From assembly GCA_905182355.1 (NCBI GenBank), contig CAJJBH010000018.1, forward strand, positions 1 through 64,000: DNA of 64,000 nt, written 5' to 3'. The stretch is from an uncultured Paracoccaceae bacterium. Lineage in GTDB: Bacteria; Pseudomonadota; Alphaproteobacteria; Rhodobacterales; Rhodobacteraceae. The first letter of the stretch is position 1. Each line of letters opens with the position of its first letter. Below are positions 21,214 to 31,888 of this stretch, piece by piece. The translations under genes and the position numbers were made by a program. Under the pieces are notes generated by a model. It saw nothing but the letters and a program-made list of their open reading frames with translations. It was not told the origin of the DNA and made no database searches.

Positions 21214-22448
21214 GTGGGAAGTCAATGCTAAGTAAAATAGCGCTGAAACGATTGGCGATGACAGCAGCAACTTGGGCTGCACTTAGCCTACCTGCAACCG
21301 CGCAAAACCTGTTTGCCATTGCAGTTACTGTCGATGATGGAATTATCACTGAATACGAAATTGGGCAGCGCAGCAGATTTCTGCAAGTGTTGAATGCGCC
21401 GGGTGCAACACGTGACGGCGCAATCACTGCATTGATTGAAGATCGCCTGAAAACGCAGGCGGCACGTTCTGCTGGCCTTACACTGGACACCGAGGGCCTT
21501 GATGGTGAGATGTCAGATTTCGCCGCCCGTGCTAATTTTTCTAAAGTCGAATTTGTGACTGACCTTGGTCGTGCAGGAGTTTCTGAAGAAACCTTCCGTG
21601 ATTTCGTAAGCGTGAATATCGTCTGGAGAGACCTGATCCGCGCACGCTATAACAGTCGCGTGCAAATTTCAAAATCCGACATTGACAGTGCTTTGGGCAC
21701 ATCCGGTGGCGCAACAAGCATCAGGGTCCTGCTGTCCGAGATCATCATCCCTGCCCCACCCCCAGAAGCGGCCAGAGCCCAAGCGCGTGCCGAACAAGCA
21801 GCCCAATCAAAGTCCATCGCTGAGTTTGCATCTTATGCTGGCCGATTTTCGGCCACGGCCACACGTTCACGTGGTGGACGGCTCGACTGGGTCCCTTTGA
21901 ACAATTTGCCAGCTCAATTGCGTGGCGTTATCTTGGGGCTAGCCCCTGGGGAAGTGACCGCCCCCCTACCGATCCCGGGTGCGATCGCCTTGTTTCAATT
22001 GCGCGACATCCAAGAAACAAGTGCCCCGTCACAAGAGTTCTCGGCCATTGAATACGCCGCCTACTATATGGCTGGAGGACGTAGTCCTGAAACACTTGCC
22101 GCAGCAGAAAAGCTAAAAAGCCAAGTGGATGAATGCGATGATCTTTATGCAGTAGCAAAGGGTAAACCCATCGCAGTGCTTGACCGTGATGCGCTTGCGC
22201 CCGAAGACATCCCGCAAGATATTGCCTTAGAATTGGCAAAACTTGATCCTGGTGAAGTTTCGACCAACTTAACCCGATCGAACGGCCAATCCTTGGTGTT
22301 CTTGATGATGTGTGGTCGCACCGCAGCCCTAAACGAAGATGCGGGCCGTGGTGCAGTTGAGTCAAATTTGCGCCAACAACGCCTTACTGGATATGCCAAC
22401 AATTTGCTGGATGAACTACGCTCAAACGCGCGTATCGTCCGAAAATGA
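21210..22448 (+). CDS. surA: SurA-like periplasmic peptidylprolyl isomerase / chaperone
   Basis: Signal peptide, SurA N-domain, parvulin region (FASYAGRFSATATRSRGGRLDWVPLNNLPAQLRGVILGLAPGEVTAPLPIPGAIALFQLRD); position in lpt-pdxA-rsmA operon. Confidence 0.88.
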   Translation: MSGKSMLSKIALKRLAMTAATWAALSLPATAQNLFAIAVTVDDGIITEYEIGQRSRFLQVLNAPGATRDGAITALIEDRLKTQAARSAGLTLDTEGLDGEMSDFAARANFSKVEFVTDLGRAGVSEETFRDFVSVNIVWRDLIRARYNSRVQISKSDIDSALGTSGGATSIRVLLSEIIIPAPPPEAARAQARAEQAAQSKSIAEFASYAGRFSATATRSRGGRLDWVPLNNLPAQLRGVILGLAPGEVTAPLPIPGAIALFQLRDIQETSAPSQEFSAIEYAAYYMAGGRSPETLAAAEKLKSQVDECDDLYAVAKGKPIAVLDRDALAPEDIPQDIALELAKLDPGEVSTNLTRSNGQSLVFLMMCGRTAALNEDAGRGAVESNLRQQRLTGYANNLLDELRSNARIVRK

Positions 22449-23419
22449 TCAAACCAATCGTTGTGAGTTGTGGCGAACCAGCAGGTGTTGGTCCAGAAGT
22501 TGTGGCGAAAGCATTTGTTGCATTGGCTGGCTTAATCCCGATGGCCTATGTCGGCGATCCACGCCATTTGCCAAACGGAACACCCATTGTGGAAATCGCT
22601 GATCTAAACGAAGTTGATGACGCAATGGCACACGGCTTGCCCCTATTGCGACATGATTTTTTTGGAGCAATCGTCTCAGGGCAACCTGATCCAAAGAACG
22701 CGCAAGGCGTGATTGATGTCATTGCAAAATGTGTGGATCTGGTGATGTCTGGTGCCGCATCGGGATTGTGCACAGCACCTATTCATAAAGAGGCGCTAAA
22801 GCACGGGGCCGATTTTGGTTATCCGGGCCATACCGAGTATCTGCAGGCACTGGCCAAGTCGGGCCAAGCAGTGATGATGTTGGCAAGTGATGCATTGCGT
22901 GTTGTGCCGACAACCATCCATATCGCTATTGAAGACGTTCCTAAAGCTCTTACACCTGCCCTTTTACGTGACACAATTACAATCACCCACGCAGAATTAA
23001 AATCCCGGTTTGGGATCAGTAATCCACGGATCGCTGTTGCAGGCTTAAACCCGCACGCGGGCGAAGGTGGGACAATGGGATCACAAGAAGTCGACTGGAT
23101 GAAAGGCGAAATGGACAAGATGCGCACCGAGGGTTTTGATATCCTAGGCCCCTTGCCTGCTGACACGATGTTTCACGCCGCCGCACGTGCCCGTTACGAT
23201 GTGGCTGTTTGCATGTATCACGATCAGGCGCTTATCCCGATCAAAACCTTGGATTTTGATCGGGGTGTAAACGTTACACTTGGACTACCATTTATTCGAA
23301 CCTCCCCCGATCATGGAACCGCTTTTGACATCGCAGGGCAGGGTATTGCAAATCCCACCAGTATGATTGAAGCTCTTAAATTGGCCTATCAATTGGCCCA
23401 AAAACAGGCAGCATCATGA
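22445..23419 (+). CDS. pdxA: 4-hydroxythreonine-4-phosphate dehydrogenase
   Basis: [37 protein letters not shown] and [41 protein letters not shown] motifs. Confidence 0.97.
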   Translation: MIKPIVVSCGEPAGVGPEVVAKAFVALAGLIPMAYVGDPRHLPNGTPIVEIADLNEVDDAMAHGLPLLRHDFFGAIVSGQPDPKNAQGVIDVIAKCVDLVMSGAASGLCTAPIHKEALKHGADFGYPGHTEYLQALAKSGQAVMMLASDALRVVPTTIHIAIEDVPKALTPALLRDTITITHAELKSRFGISNPRIAVAGLNPHAGEGGTMGSQEVDWMKGEMDKMRTEGFDILGPLPADTMFHAAARARYDVAVCMYHDQALIPIKTLDFDRGVNVTLGLPFIRTSPDHGTAFDIAGQGIANPTSMIEALKLAYQLAQKQAAS

Positions 23420-24258
23420 GCACGATAGACAACCTTCCCCCCCTGCGTGATGTGATTGACGCGCATGGGTTAAGTGCCCGTAAATCATTGGGACAGAATT
23501 TTCTGCTAGATCTGAACCTGACAGCTAAGATCGCCCGCCAAGCGGGTGATGTAACGCAATGTGATGTTCTGGAAATTGGCCCCGGCCCCGGTGGTTTGAC
23601 ACGTGGGTTGTTAAGCGAAGGCGCGCGGCGCGTGCTGGCAATTGAAAAAGACGCGCGGTGCCTGCCAGCTTTGGCCGAGATCGCGGCGGCTTATCCTGAT
23701 CGCTTACAAGTCATCGAAGGGGATGCGCTTGAGATTGATCCGCTAGAATATCTAACACCCCCTATTCGGGTGGCCGCCAACTTGCCTTATAATGTCGGGA
23801 CCGAATTGTTGGTGCGGTGGCTCACGCCCAAAGAATGGCCTCCCTATTGGCAAAGCCTGACACTTATGTTCCAGCATGAAGTTGCACTTAGGATCACCGC
23901 CAAACCCGGGTCCAAAGCCTATGGTCGCCTTGCAATTTTGGCACAATGGCGGGCCGATACCGATATCGTCATACAACTGCCGCCAAGCGCATTCACTCCG
24001 CCGCCAAAGGTATCAAGTGCGGTGGTTCATCTAACAGCCCTGCCCGAACCGCGCTTTCCAGCTGACGCCAAAGTGCTGTCACGTGTTGTGGCCGCGGCCT
24101 TTGGACAGCGGCGCAAAATGTTACGTGCATCTTTAAAAGGCGTCACGCCTGATATTGAAGATCGTTTGATTGCTGCTGGTATCAAACCAACGGATCGGGC
24201 CGAGCAAATTCCACTTGAAGGGTTTTGTGCCCTTGCACGGGCCGTTGCACAAAAATAA
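23416..24258 (+). CDS. rsmA: 16S rRNA (adenine1518-N6/adenine1519-N6)-dimethyltransferase
   Basis: [34 protein letters not shown] and [14 protein letters not shown] motifs. Confidence 0.96.
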   Translation: MSTIDNLPPLRDVIDAHGLSARKSLGQNFLLDLNLTAKIARQAGDVTQCDVLEIGPGPGGLTRGLLSEGARRVLAIEKDARCLPALAEIAAAYPDRLQVIEGDALEIDPLEYLTPPIRVAANLPYNVGTELLVRWLTPKEWPPYWQSLTLMFQHEVALRITAKPGSKAYGRLAILAQWRADTDIVIQLPPSAFTPPPKVSSAVVHLTALPEPRFPADAKVLSRVVAAAFGQRRKMLRASLKGVTPDIEDRLIAAGIKPTDRAEQIPLEGFCALARAVAQK

Positions 24259-24289
24259 ACGCGGCCCCGTTAGGAACCGCGTCTTTATT
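24253..24289. terminator. probable intrinsic terminator between convergent rsmA and DUF4167 gene
   Basis: ACGCGG/CCGCGT stem (24259-24264 / 24277-24282) followed by cTTTATTATTT. Confidence 0.6.
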
Positions 24290-24313
24290 ATTTCATCCCA
24301 TAAGACCTACTGA

Positions 24314-24967
24314 TTATTCAGCTGCCTCTGGTGCCTCGGGTGTTTGAGGCGCTTCAGCCGTGTCCGCTGCTTGGTCCGCAGGTTTTGGTTGTGGTTTGCG
24401 GCGCTGACGTGGCTTGGGTTTTGGTTGTGCTTCAGGCGTTTCAACCAAACCACTGTCACTGCTACCTGCAGTAATAAAGTCAGGTAGATCAGGCTGCGGT
24501 GCCTCGAATGGGTCCAAAGACACAACTGGCTGAGGTTCAGCGACCGGTTGTTCAGCTGGCTGTTCGCTCGCATGTTGTTCTTGACGTTCAATGCGTTCCT
24601 CACGTTCGCGATCCCGCTCGGCTTGGCGTTCACGATTTACGCGATCTTGTTCTACCTGGCGTTCACGGTTCTGACGTTCTTGTTCTTCACGGCGCACTTC
24701 CATTTCACGCGTCGCTTCGCTTAGAATCCGCATGTAATGTTCTGCGTGCTGCTGAAACGTTTCAGTCGCAACACGGTCATTAGACAGCTGTGCGTCACGG
24801 GCCAATTGGTTGTATTTATCGATGATCTGTTGCGGCGTACCGCGCACCTTGCCCTCTGGACCAGAGCTGTCAAAAACGCGATTAACTACGTTAGTGCCAC
24901 TATTGTTATTGTTATTTGGGCGGTTGCGATTGTTCTTAGAACGCGAACGGGATCTTTGGGGTTTCAT
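24314..24967 (-). CDS. DUF4167 domain-containing protein with a charged Gln/Arg/Glu tail
   Basis: GTNVVNRVFDSSGPEGKVRGTPQQIIDKYNQLARDAQLSNDRVATETFQQHAEHYMRIL typical DUF4167; low-complexity C-terminus. Confidence 0.85.
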   Translation of the reverse strand: MKPQRSRSRSKNNRNRPNNNNNSGTNVVNRVFDSSGPEGKVRGTPQQIIDKYNQLARDAQLSNDRVATETFQQHAEHYMRILSEATREMEVRREEQERQNRERQVEQDRVNRERQAERDREREERIERQEQHASEQPAEQPVAEPQPVVSLDPFEAPQPDLPDFITAGSSDSGLVETPEAQPKPKPRQRRKPQPKPADQAADTAEAPQTPEAPEAAE

Positions 24968-25192
24968 GTATTCAATTCAGCTTTCGTGATTGACGTAATA
25001 TCTGAAATTCGATTGCGCTTTCTGCGTCATACTTTACCGAACCAGCAAGTGATGGGCTTAGAGCCACACGGGACATCCCGCAAAGGAATCCATCGTTGCG
25101 ACAAGACTGAATAAACATGCTGACCCTTTTGGATCAAGCAAAAAACCTGTTTGATAAGAAAAATACCCCCAAATTGGTAGATTAATGCTTAA

Positions 25193-26029
25193 TCAGATCG
25201 GTTTATCAGCACAGATGACACGATCCCGCCCATCAAGGTCCACCAACAGGCGCGGATTTAGCCATCCTGCCTGTTGGAACAACACAACAACTTCAGGCCC
25301 CTGTTGCCAGCCAATTTCCGCAAAAAGACGCCCCTGCGGCTCTAAAAACCGCTGCCCGAGGTTGGCCAACATCCGGTATCCGGTCAGGCCATCCGCTTCG
25401 TCAGTTAAGGCCATACGTGGCTCGTGATCACGCAATTCTGGACTGACATCCGCCATTTCTGCCGCTGCCAAATATGGTGGGTTTGACACGATCAGATCAT
25501 ATCGACCACGCACTGCACCGAACCAATCCGATTGATAAATGTCTGCGCGTGTGTCGACGTTGTTAAGAACGGCATTGGCCGCGGCTTGCAAACACGCCGC
25601 TTCACTTAAATCCGTTCCAACCCCAACGGCGTTTTCGCGTTCTGCCAACAATGTCACCAAAATACAGCCTGACCCTGTCCCTATATCCAAAATAGAGGCG
25701 AAGGGTTCCGCCAATGCCGCCTCGATAAGGGTTTCTGTCTCTGGTCGTGGGTCCAACACATCGCGACTGACTTTAAAGCGGCGTCCGTAAAATTCGCGCT
25801 CCCCAATCAGGTGAGACACGGGCACCCGGTCTGTCCGCAAAGCAATCAACTGCTCATAACGTGCGGCGATTTCAGATGCTATATCGTCGGGTGCGATCAG
25901 TGTCACTCGCGAGGCATCCACTTGGGCCGCATGGGCAAGCAAAATTCGGGCATCACGTGCAGGGTCATCCACACCAGCCAAACGCAACTTTGCGATCGCT
26001 GCCACCATTGCCTGCGCTGCGGTGCTCAT
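25193..26029 (-). CDS. prmC: peptide chain release factor N5-glutamine methyltransferase
   Basis: [26 protein letters not shown] and [11 protein letters not shown] motifs; adjacent to prfA. Confidence 0.96.
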   Translation of the reverse strand: MSTAAQAMVAAIAKLRLAGVDDPARDARILLAHAAQVDASRVTLIAPDDIASEIAARYEQLIALRTDRVPVSHLIGEREFYGRRFKVSRDVLDPRPETETLIEAALAEPFASILDIGTGSGCILVTLLAERENAVGVGTDLSEAACLQAAANAVLNNVDTRADIYQSDWFGAVRGRYDLIVSNPPYLAAAEMADVSPELRDHEPRMALTDEADGLTGYRMLANLGQRFLEPQGRLFAEIGWQQGPEVVVLFQQAGWLNPRLLVDLDGRDRVICADKPI

Positions 26030-27081
26030 TGCCCCATTTCAGCAAGCATGCGTGCCTGACCATCTGCGGTTAGTGCATCTGCTATTTCGTCCAGATCACC
26101 GCCCATAATTGCGTCCAGCTTGTAAAGCGTCAGGTTGATACGGTGATCAGTCATACGGCCTTGCGGGAAATTATAGGTTCTGATCCGCTCAGACCTATCA
26201 CCACTACCCACCTGCCCCGCACGGTCCGCACTGCGTTCGTCATCAATGCGGTTGCGTTCCTGATCATACAGACGGGCGCGCAAGACTTGCATTGCAATCT
26301 CGCGGTTGCGGTGTTGCGATTTTTCTGAGCTGGTCACAACCAAACCTGTGGGCAAGTGGGTGATGCGCACGGCACTGTCGGTGGTGTTTACGTGCTGACC
26401 ACCCGCACCAGATGAACGATACGTATCGATGCGAATGTCATTCGCTTCAATCTTAATGTCGACATCTTCGGCTTCGGGCAGCACTGCTACAGTCGCCGCA
26501 GATGTGTGAATACGCCCACCGCTTTCCGTTGTCGGGACGCGCTGAACACGGTGCACACCGCTCTCGTATTTCAAACGGGCAAAGACATTCTCGCCTTTGA
26601 TGTGGGCCACAACTTCTTTGAGGCCACCCAATTCCGTTGTCTGTTCCTCGATAACGTCTACTTTCCAACCCTGCGCCTCGGCGTAGCGCTGGTACATTCT
26701 GAATAGGTCTGCGGCAAACAATGCAGCCTCGTCCCCTCCCGTACCGGGACGAATTTCCAGCATTGCAGGTTTGGCATCTGCAGCGTCTTTGGGCAGCAAG
26801 GATAGCTGTAACGCTGCCTCGACCTCTGGCAACGCAGATTTTAGACGCGGCAGTTCTTCGCGCGCTAATTCGGCCATGTCGGGATCAACCAACATTTCCA
26901 CAGCCTCATCCATATCACTTAGAATTTGGCGATAGGCCATGATTTGTTCGACAACAGGCTTTAGGTCTGAATATTCTTTCGCCAAAACCGCAATATCTGC
27001 CCCAGCAGTTCCACCAGCCATTGAGGCTTCAAGAAATTGAAAGCGTTGGTTTATCTGTTCAAGGCGGTCAGTTGGGATCAT
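26026..27081 (-). CDS. prfA: peptide chain release factor 1
   Basis: [14 protein letters not shown] and [25 protein letters not shown] motifs; start set at [14 protein letters not shown]. Confidence 0.97.
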   Translation of the reverse strand: MIPTDRLEQINQRFQFLEASMAGGTAGADIAVLAKEYSDLKPVVEQIMAYRQILSDMDEAVEMLVDPDMAELAREELPRLKSALPEVEAALQLSLLPKDAADAKPAMLEIRPGTGGDEAALFAADLFRMYQRYAEAQGWKVDVIEEQTTELGGLKEVVAHIKGENVFARLKYESGVHRVQRVPTTESGGRIHTSAATVAVLPEAEDVDIKIEANDIRIDTYRSSGAGGQHVNTTDSAVRITHLPTGLVVTSSEKSQHRNREIAMQVLRARLYDQERNRIDDERSADRAGQVGSGDRSERIRTYNFPQGRMTDHRINLTLYKLDAIMGGDLDEIADALTADGQARMLAEMGQ

Positions 27082-27144
27082 AGGTCTGTTCCTGCGCGAT
27101 AGATGTGATTTGGTCAAGGGCGCGAAGTGTGCTATTGTCATAAT

Positions 27145-27446
27145 ATGAAGCGTTTAACCTGCATATTTCTACTGTTGGGCCAACCCATGCAGCAGATGTC
27201 ATAACGCCCCAAGGGCGCACAATTGATTGCTTTTGCACCGATAAATCAGGCAGTCGTATCGAATTGGGCCAAACCATTTGCTTACAGGTTGATGGACGTA
27301 TGTTTATGGCCCAATGCCAAATGTCCTTAAACGTTCCGATGTGGCGCGAAATGCAGCAAGGTTGTCTTAGCAGTTCAATCCAGCGCGGTGATCAACTTCC
27401 GCAATCGCGCAGCGTTGACGCCCATGTCTTGACGGCCAAATCGTAG
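27145..27446 (+). pseudogene. small secreted Cys-rich conserved-type protein, interrupted by one frameshift
   Basis: [11 protein letters not shown] in frame 1, then GPTHAADVITPQGRTIDCFCTDKSGSRIELGQTICLQVDGRMFMAQCQMSLNVPMWREMQQGCLSS in frame 0; adding one G to GGG at 27177-27179 restores a signal peptide plus mature protein. Confidence 0.65.
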
Positions 27447-27770
27447 GCGCGCAAACATTTTGATCATGTCACCGGATTGCTCAAGCGTTGTGTAGTCAGG
27501 GAAGCCCATCCATTTAGAACGGGTGACATACGTCAAGTGACCTTCAGCTATTGATCCCGCCAATAATGTTGTGCGGGGCAGTGCCTTTAGCGAAGCATCA
27601 AGTTTTTCCATCGCGCCAGCCGTGTTTTGGACAATCTGAATTGATGCCCCCTTTATATCCTTGTTATTAGTCGCAGAAATCGACGTATGGAACCGTTCAG
27701 CTGACAAAGGCACCAATCGCACATACGCCGCAAATGCGAGGACAATAAAGATCAAGATATACAGCAACAT
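27375..27770 (-). CDS. DUF1499 domain-containing protein
   Basis: AEGHLTYVTRSKWMGFPDYTTL...IKMFARLRFGRQDMGVNAARL typical of DUF1499; start uncertain (ORF open to 27866). Confidence 0.78.
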   Translation of the reverse strand: MLLYILIFIVLAFAAYVRLVPLSAERFHTSISATNNKDIKGASIQIVQNTAGAMEKLDASLKALPRTTLLAGSIAEGHLTYVTRSKWMGFPDYTTLEQSGDMIKMFARLRFGRQDMGVNAARLRKLITALD

Positions 27771-27835
27771 TCGCACAAGAACTCCAAATAAGCTTTTGAG
27801 GGTCGTTTTAGGTGGCGTAGCCTTGGCTGGCAATA

Positions 27836-28783
27836 TTAACGGTAGGTCACACCCGGTAATATACAAAGCAGTTCGTACAATAAATTGGCGCCAGTCAGCG
27901 CTGTATTTCCTGTTATATCGTAAGGTGGCGACACCTCGACAAGATCGCAGCCAACGATGTTTAGCCCCTTCAAACCGCGGATCAATTCCATTGCTTGCGG
28001 CGTGGTCAAACCGCCAATTTCCGGCGTACCAGTTCCAGGTGCGTAGGCAGGATCAAGGCTGTCGATATCATATGTGATATATGCTGGCATGTCGCCAATA
28101 TCGCGCCGTATTTTGGCACCCAAATAGGCCAGTGATTTGTGCCATAATTCATGCGCTGGAAATTGTTGAAACCCCCAATCTGCGGCCTCCGTGAAATCTT
28201 CGGAAGAGTACCCTGTACCACGCAAGCCAATTTGATATGTTTTGGATGGGTCAATCAGCTTTTCTTCGTAAGCGCGTCGAAAAACAGTACCGTGCGTTTC
28301 GCGTTCACCAAACATCTCGTCATTCACATCAGCGTGGGCATCGATATGCACCAAAGCCACAGGACCGTGACGTTTCGCGATTGCACGCAAGATTGGCAAT
28401 GTGATCGAATGATCACCACCAATTGCCATGGGTATCACATCGTGCTTTAAAATTGCATCGTAACTCTCTGCAATAATACGCAAACTATCTTTCAACGAAA
28501 ACGTGTTGATCGCCAAGTCGCCAATATCGGCGACCTGCAAGCTGTCAAACGGAGCGGCACCTGTCTGCAAGTTGTATGGACGTAACATAGCGGATTCAGA
28601 ACGCACTTCTTTCGGCCCAAACCGCGTGCCCGAACGCCACGATGTTCCAATATCCATCGGTACACCCAAGATCGCAACATCCAACCCTTCAAGATCATTG
28701 ACAGATGGCAAACGCATGAACGTATTAGGTCCAGAAAATCGGGCAAGATCATTGCCACTGATAGGTTGGTTCTTCTCACTCAT
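27836..28783 (-). CDS. agmatinase-family ureohydrolase (guanidinobutyrase/guanidinopropionase-like)
   Basis: GGDHSITLPILRAI, HIDAHADVNDEMFGERETHGTVFRRA, TYDIDSLDPAYAPGTGTPEIGGLT; start set at MSEKNQ. Confidence 0.88.
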   Translation of the reverse strand: MSEKNQPISGNDLARFSGPNTFMRLPSVNDLEGLDVAILGVPMDIGTSWRSGTRFGPKEVRSESAMLRPYNLQTGAAPFDSLQVADIGDLAINTFSLKDSLRIIAESYDAILKHDVIPMAIGGDHSITLPILRAIAKRHGPVALVHIDAHADVNDEMFGERETHGTVFRRAYEEKLIDPSKTYQIGLRGTGYSSEDFTEAADWGFQQFPAHELWHKSLAYLGAKIRRDIGDMPAYITYDIDSLDPAYAPGTGTPEIGGLTTPQAMELIRGLKGLNIVGCDLVEVSPPYDITGNTALTGANLLYELLCILPGVTYR

Positions 28784-29741
28784 TTCGCATTCTCCATCCC
28801 AACAGACAGCATAACTCCGTCGCCACATGTGCGCCTGCAATTGCGGTAGCGCCTGTGGTGTCGAATGGTGGAGATACCTCAACCACATCGCCACCTTTTA
28901 TGTTGATCCCAGCGAGATCACGCAGCAGTACAGCCGCTTGGTTCGATGTTAGACCACCCCAAACAGGTGTCCCTGTCCCCGGTGCATATGCAGGGTCCAA
29001 GCCATCAATATCAAATGTCAGGTAGACGGGGTGATCGCCAACAATCGCTTTGGCGCGCCGCGCAACTTCTGCCGCACCAATCTCGTGAACTTCACGCGCA
29101 TCGATGATGTTGACGCCAAGCGTGTCCTCGTTGTGGGTTCTAATGCCTATTTGAACGGAACGCGCGGGGTCGACCAAACCCATCTTAACCGCCTTATAAA
29201 ACATGGTGCCGTGATCGACACGGTCCATATTGTCATCCGCCCATGTGTCCGTATGCGCATCCACTTGGATCAGTGACATCGGTCCATATTTTTCAGCATA
29301 AGCCTTAAGGATTGGAAAACTAATGTAGTGATCGCCACCCAACGCGACCGAGGCAGCCCCAGATTTCAAAATACCACGGATGTGTTCAGTCAGTGCCGCT
29401 GGAAACGCAGGGATATTTGCATAATCAAATGCTAAATCGCCGTAATCCACAATCGACATCTCACTAAGCGGATCAAAGGGCCAACCATAAACCGCATCTG
29501 GTGCCTGCAATGCAGATGCCTCGCGAATGGCACGTGGGCCAAGGCGTGTTCCGGGCCGGTTTGTCACCGCTTGATCAAACGGGATACCAGTTACGGCAAT
29601 ATCAACGCCTGTCAGATCTTTTGTATATCGGCGCCGTAAAAACGACAGGGCCCCACCAAATGTGTTCTCGTTGCTTGGTCCACGCATGTCTTTACGGGTA
29701 AAAGCATGATCGACCTGTTCCTTTGCGTCCTCTAAGCTCAT
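28776..29741 (-). CDS. agmatinase-family ureohydrolase, second tandem paralog
   Basis: GGDHYISFPILKAY, QVDAHTDTWADDNMDRVDHGTMF, TFDIDGLDPAYAPGTGTPVWGGLT. Confidence 0.9.
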   Translation of the reverse strand: MSLEDAKEQVDHAFTRKDMRGPSNENTFGGALSFLRRRYTKDLTGVDIAVTGIPFDQAVTNRPGTRLGPRAIREASALQAPDAVYGWPFDPLSEMSIVDYGDLAFDYANIPAFPAALTEHIRGILKSGAASVALGGDHYISFPILKAYAEKYGPMSLIQVDAHTDTWADDNMDRVDHGTMFYKAVKMGLVDPARSVQIGIRTHNEDTLGVNIIDAREVHEIGAAEVARRAKAIVGDHPVYLTFDIDGLDPAYAPGTGTPVWGGLTSNQAAVLLRDLAGINIKGGDVVEVSPPFDTTGATAIAGAHVATELCCLLGWRMRNE

Positions 29742-29744
29742 CGT

Positions 29745-30911
29745 TCAGCCTTTAACCGGTTGTGCGGTTTCAACCAAACGCGCAAAGAAGGATGCGCCTA
29801 CAGGTGCGGCTTCATCATTAAAATTATATTTTGGGTGATGCAGGCCAGCGCCTGGTCCCTGCCCCATGAATAAATATGCGCCAGGGCGGCTTTCCAACAT
29901 ATAGGCGAAGTCTTCGGCCCCCATGACAGGTTCGGCTGTGTCCGTCACAGCATCATCGCCTGAAACATCACGGGCCGCTTTCACAGCAATTTCGACGCCT
30001 TGTTCTGTGTTCACAGTTGCAGGGTATCCGCGATTGTAAGTTATATCAGCCTCACACCCGTAGCTGGCTGCCTGTCCTGCTACAATTTCTTGCAATCGTC
30101 GTTCTGCAAGGTCGCGCACCTCTGCATCAAAGGTACGCACGGTTCCGTTCATGTATGCAGTCTCAGGTATTACATTATCTGTAGATCCCGTGTGAATTTG
30201 AGTGACCGAAATGACCAATTGCTTGGAAGCGTCAACATTTCGACTGACAATCGTTTGGATCGCTTGTGCAATCGAACATGCCGCCAGAACGGGATCAATT
30301 GTGTCGTGTGGGTTCGCACCGTGGCCGCCACGACCTGTGATATTGATGTCGAACGTGTCGGCTGCGGCCATAATCGGGCCAGGCTTGGTAAAAAATTCAC
30401 CAAACGGCAGTTCGGGTACATTGTGGATCCCGTAGACCTGCGCGATGTCAAAGGTGTCCATGATGCCCTCATTCACCATTGCTTCAGCACCACCTGTAGC
30501 CTCTTCATCGGGTTGAAAAATCAACGCGACACGGCCAGCAAAGTTACGTGTCTCACAAAGATATTTCGCAGCACCCAATAACATAGTTGTGTGACCATCA
30601 TGGCCACAGGCATGCATTCGGCCTTCATGGGTAGATTTATATTCTAATTCCGTTGCCTCGATAATCGGCAAACCATCCATATCAGCCCGCAGTCCAATTG
30701 TCGGGCCATCCCCCTGCCCGTTGATGATCGCCACGATGCCTGTAGTCGCAAATCCAGTTTGCAATTTATCGACGCCAAATTCGCGCAACTTCTGCTCAAC
30801 AAAAGCGGCTGTCTTATGACATTCACGTCCCAATTCTGGGATCGTGTGCAGATGTTGACGCCACTGCGTCATCTCAGATGCATATCCTGCAATACGATTT
30901 ACGATTGCCAT
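29745..30911 (-). CDS. M20 family amidohydrolase (M20D)
   Basis: RADMDGLPI, HACGHDGHTTMLLGAAKYL, FQPDEEATGGAEAMV and MGAEDFAYMLESRPGAYLFMG motifs; start set at MAIVNRIAGY. Confidence 0.92.
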   Translation of the reverse strand: MAIVNRIAGYASEMTQWRQHLHTIPELGRECHKTAAFVEQKLREFGVDKLQTGFATTGIVAIINGQGDGPTIGLRADMDGLPIIEATELEYKSTHEGRMHACGHDGHTTMLLGAAKYLCETRNFAGRVALIFQPDEEATGGAEAMVNEGIMDTFDIAQVYGIHNVPELPFGEFFTKPGPIMAAADTFDINITGRGGHGANPHDTIDPVLAACSIAQAIQTIVSRNVDASKQLVISVTQIHTGSTDNVIPETAYMNGTVRTFDAEVRDLAERRLQEIVAGQAASYGCEADITYNRGYPATVNTEQGVEIAVKAARDVSGDDAVTDTAEPVMGAEDFAYMLESRPGAYLFMGQGPGAGLHHPKYNFNDEAAPVGASFFARLVETAQPVKG

Positions 30912-30973
30912 GGGTGGACTCCTTTGCCTGATCTCGCTCAGATGCATCCAACACCGAAGCGACGGAGGCTGCA

Positions 30974-31801
30974 ATGGGTGATGCGTTAATACACGATCAA
31001 GATGCTGGAATTGAAAGACTATTAGAAATCATGCGCCGTTTGCGTGATCCAGATACAGGCTGTCCGTGGGACATTGAACAGACATTTGATACAATTGCGC
31101 CTTACACGATTGAGGAAGCCTATGAAGTGGCCGATGCGATTGAACGTAAGGATTGGCCTGAACTTGAGGGTGAGTTGGGCGATCTGTTGCTGCAAACCGT
31201 CTATCACACGGCAATGGGCGAAGAGGATGGAACATTCAGCTTTCAATCCGTCGTTCGCGCAATTTCAGACAAAATGGTGGCCCGTCATCCACATGTGTTC
31301 GGAGAAGAATCTCGCGACAAATCGGCGGAACAACAGACGCGCGATTGGGAAGCCATCAAAGCCACCGAACGTGCTCGTAAAAAACAAGGCGGTGCGTTGG
31401 ATGGTGTTGCCGTTGGCTTGCCAGCCTTATTACGCGCTTATAAATTGCAAAATCGCGCGGCGCGCGTAGGCTTTGATTGGCCCAGCACAGATCAAGTAAT
31501 CGATAAAATTCAGGAAGAAGCGGCAGAGCTGGTAGAGGCGCGTGATGAACTTACACACGCTGAAATGACCGAAGAATTTGGTGATCTGATGTTTGTCATG
31601 GCCAACCTAGCCCGTCACCTGAACATCGAACCCGAGGCCGCGTTGCGCGCGGCAAACGCCAAATTCACCCGACGCTTCGAAGGTGTTGAGGCAAAGTTGA
31701 AGGAAATGGGCAAATCACCCGATCAAAGTGATCTGGCTGAAATGGATGCGCTTTGGAACGCGGTCAAAATTGATGAGCGGAATAAGGACAAGACATCCTG
31801 A
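30974..31801 (+). CDS. mazG: nucleoside triphosphate pyrophosphohydrolase MazG
   Basis: LRDPDTGCPWDIEQTFDTIAPYTIEEAYEVADAIE...ELGDLLLQTVYH; second EEFGDLMFV motif. Confidence 0.96.
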   Translation: MGDALIHDQDAGIERLLEIMRRLRDPDTGCPWDIEQTFDTIAPYTIEEAYEVADAIERKDWPELEGELGDLLLQTVYHTAMGEEDGTFSFQSVVRAISDKMVARHPHVFGEESRDKSAEQQTRDWEAIKATERARKKQGGALDGVAVGLPALLRAYKLQNRAARVGFDWPSTDQVIDKIQEEAAELVEARDELTHAEMTEEFGDLMFVMANLARHLNIEPEAALRAANAKFTRRFEGVEAKLKEMGKSPDQSDLAEMDALWNAVKIDERNKDKTS

Positions 31802-31888
31802 TATACAATTTCTTTCCTTAACTTGTGCCGCCAATCGGGTTACCCACAGCACAAAGCGCACCAAATTTATAATATACGGATACCAAAC

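Noticed and set aside
24971-25117. 48-codon ORF on the minus strand upstream of the DUF4167 gene (MFIQSCRNDGFLCGMSRVALSPSL...)
   Set aside because: No convincing SD, no recognisable motif, lies in a probable promoter region; insufficient support.
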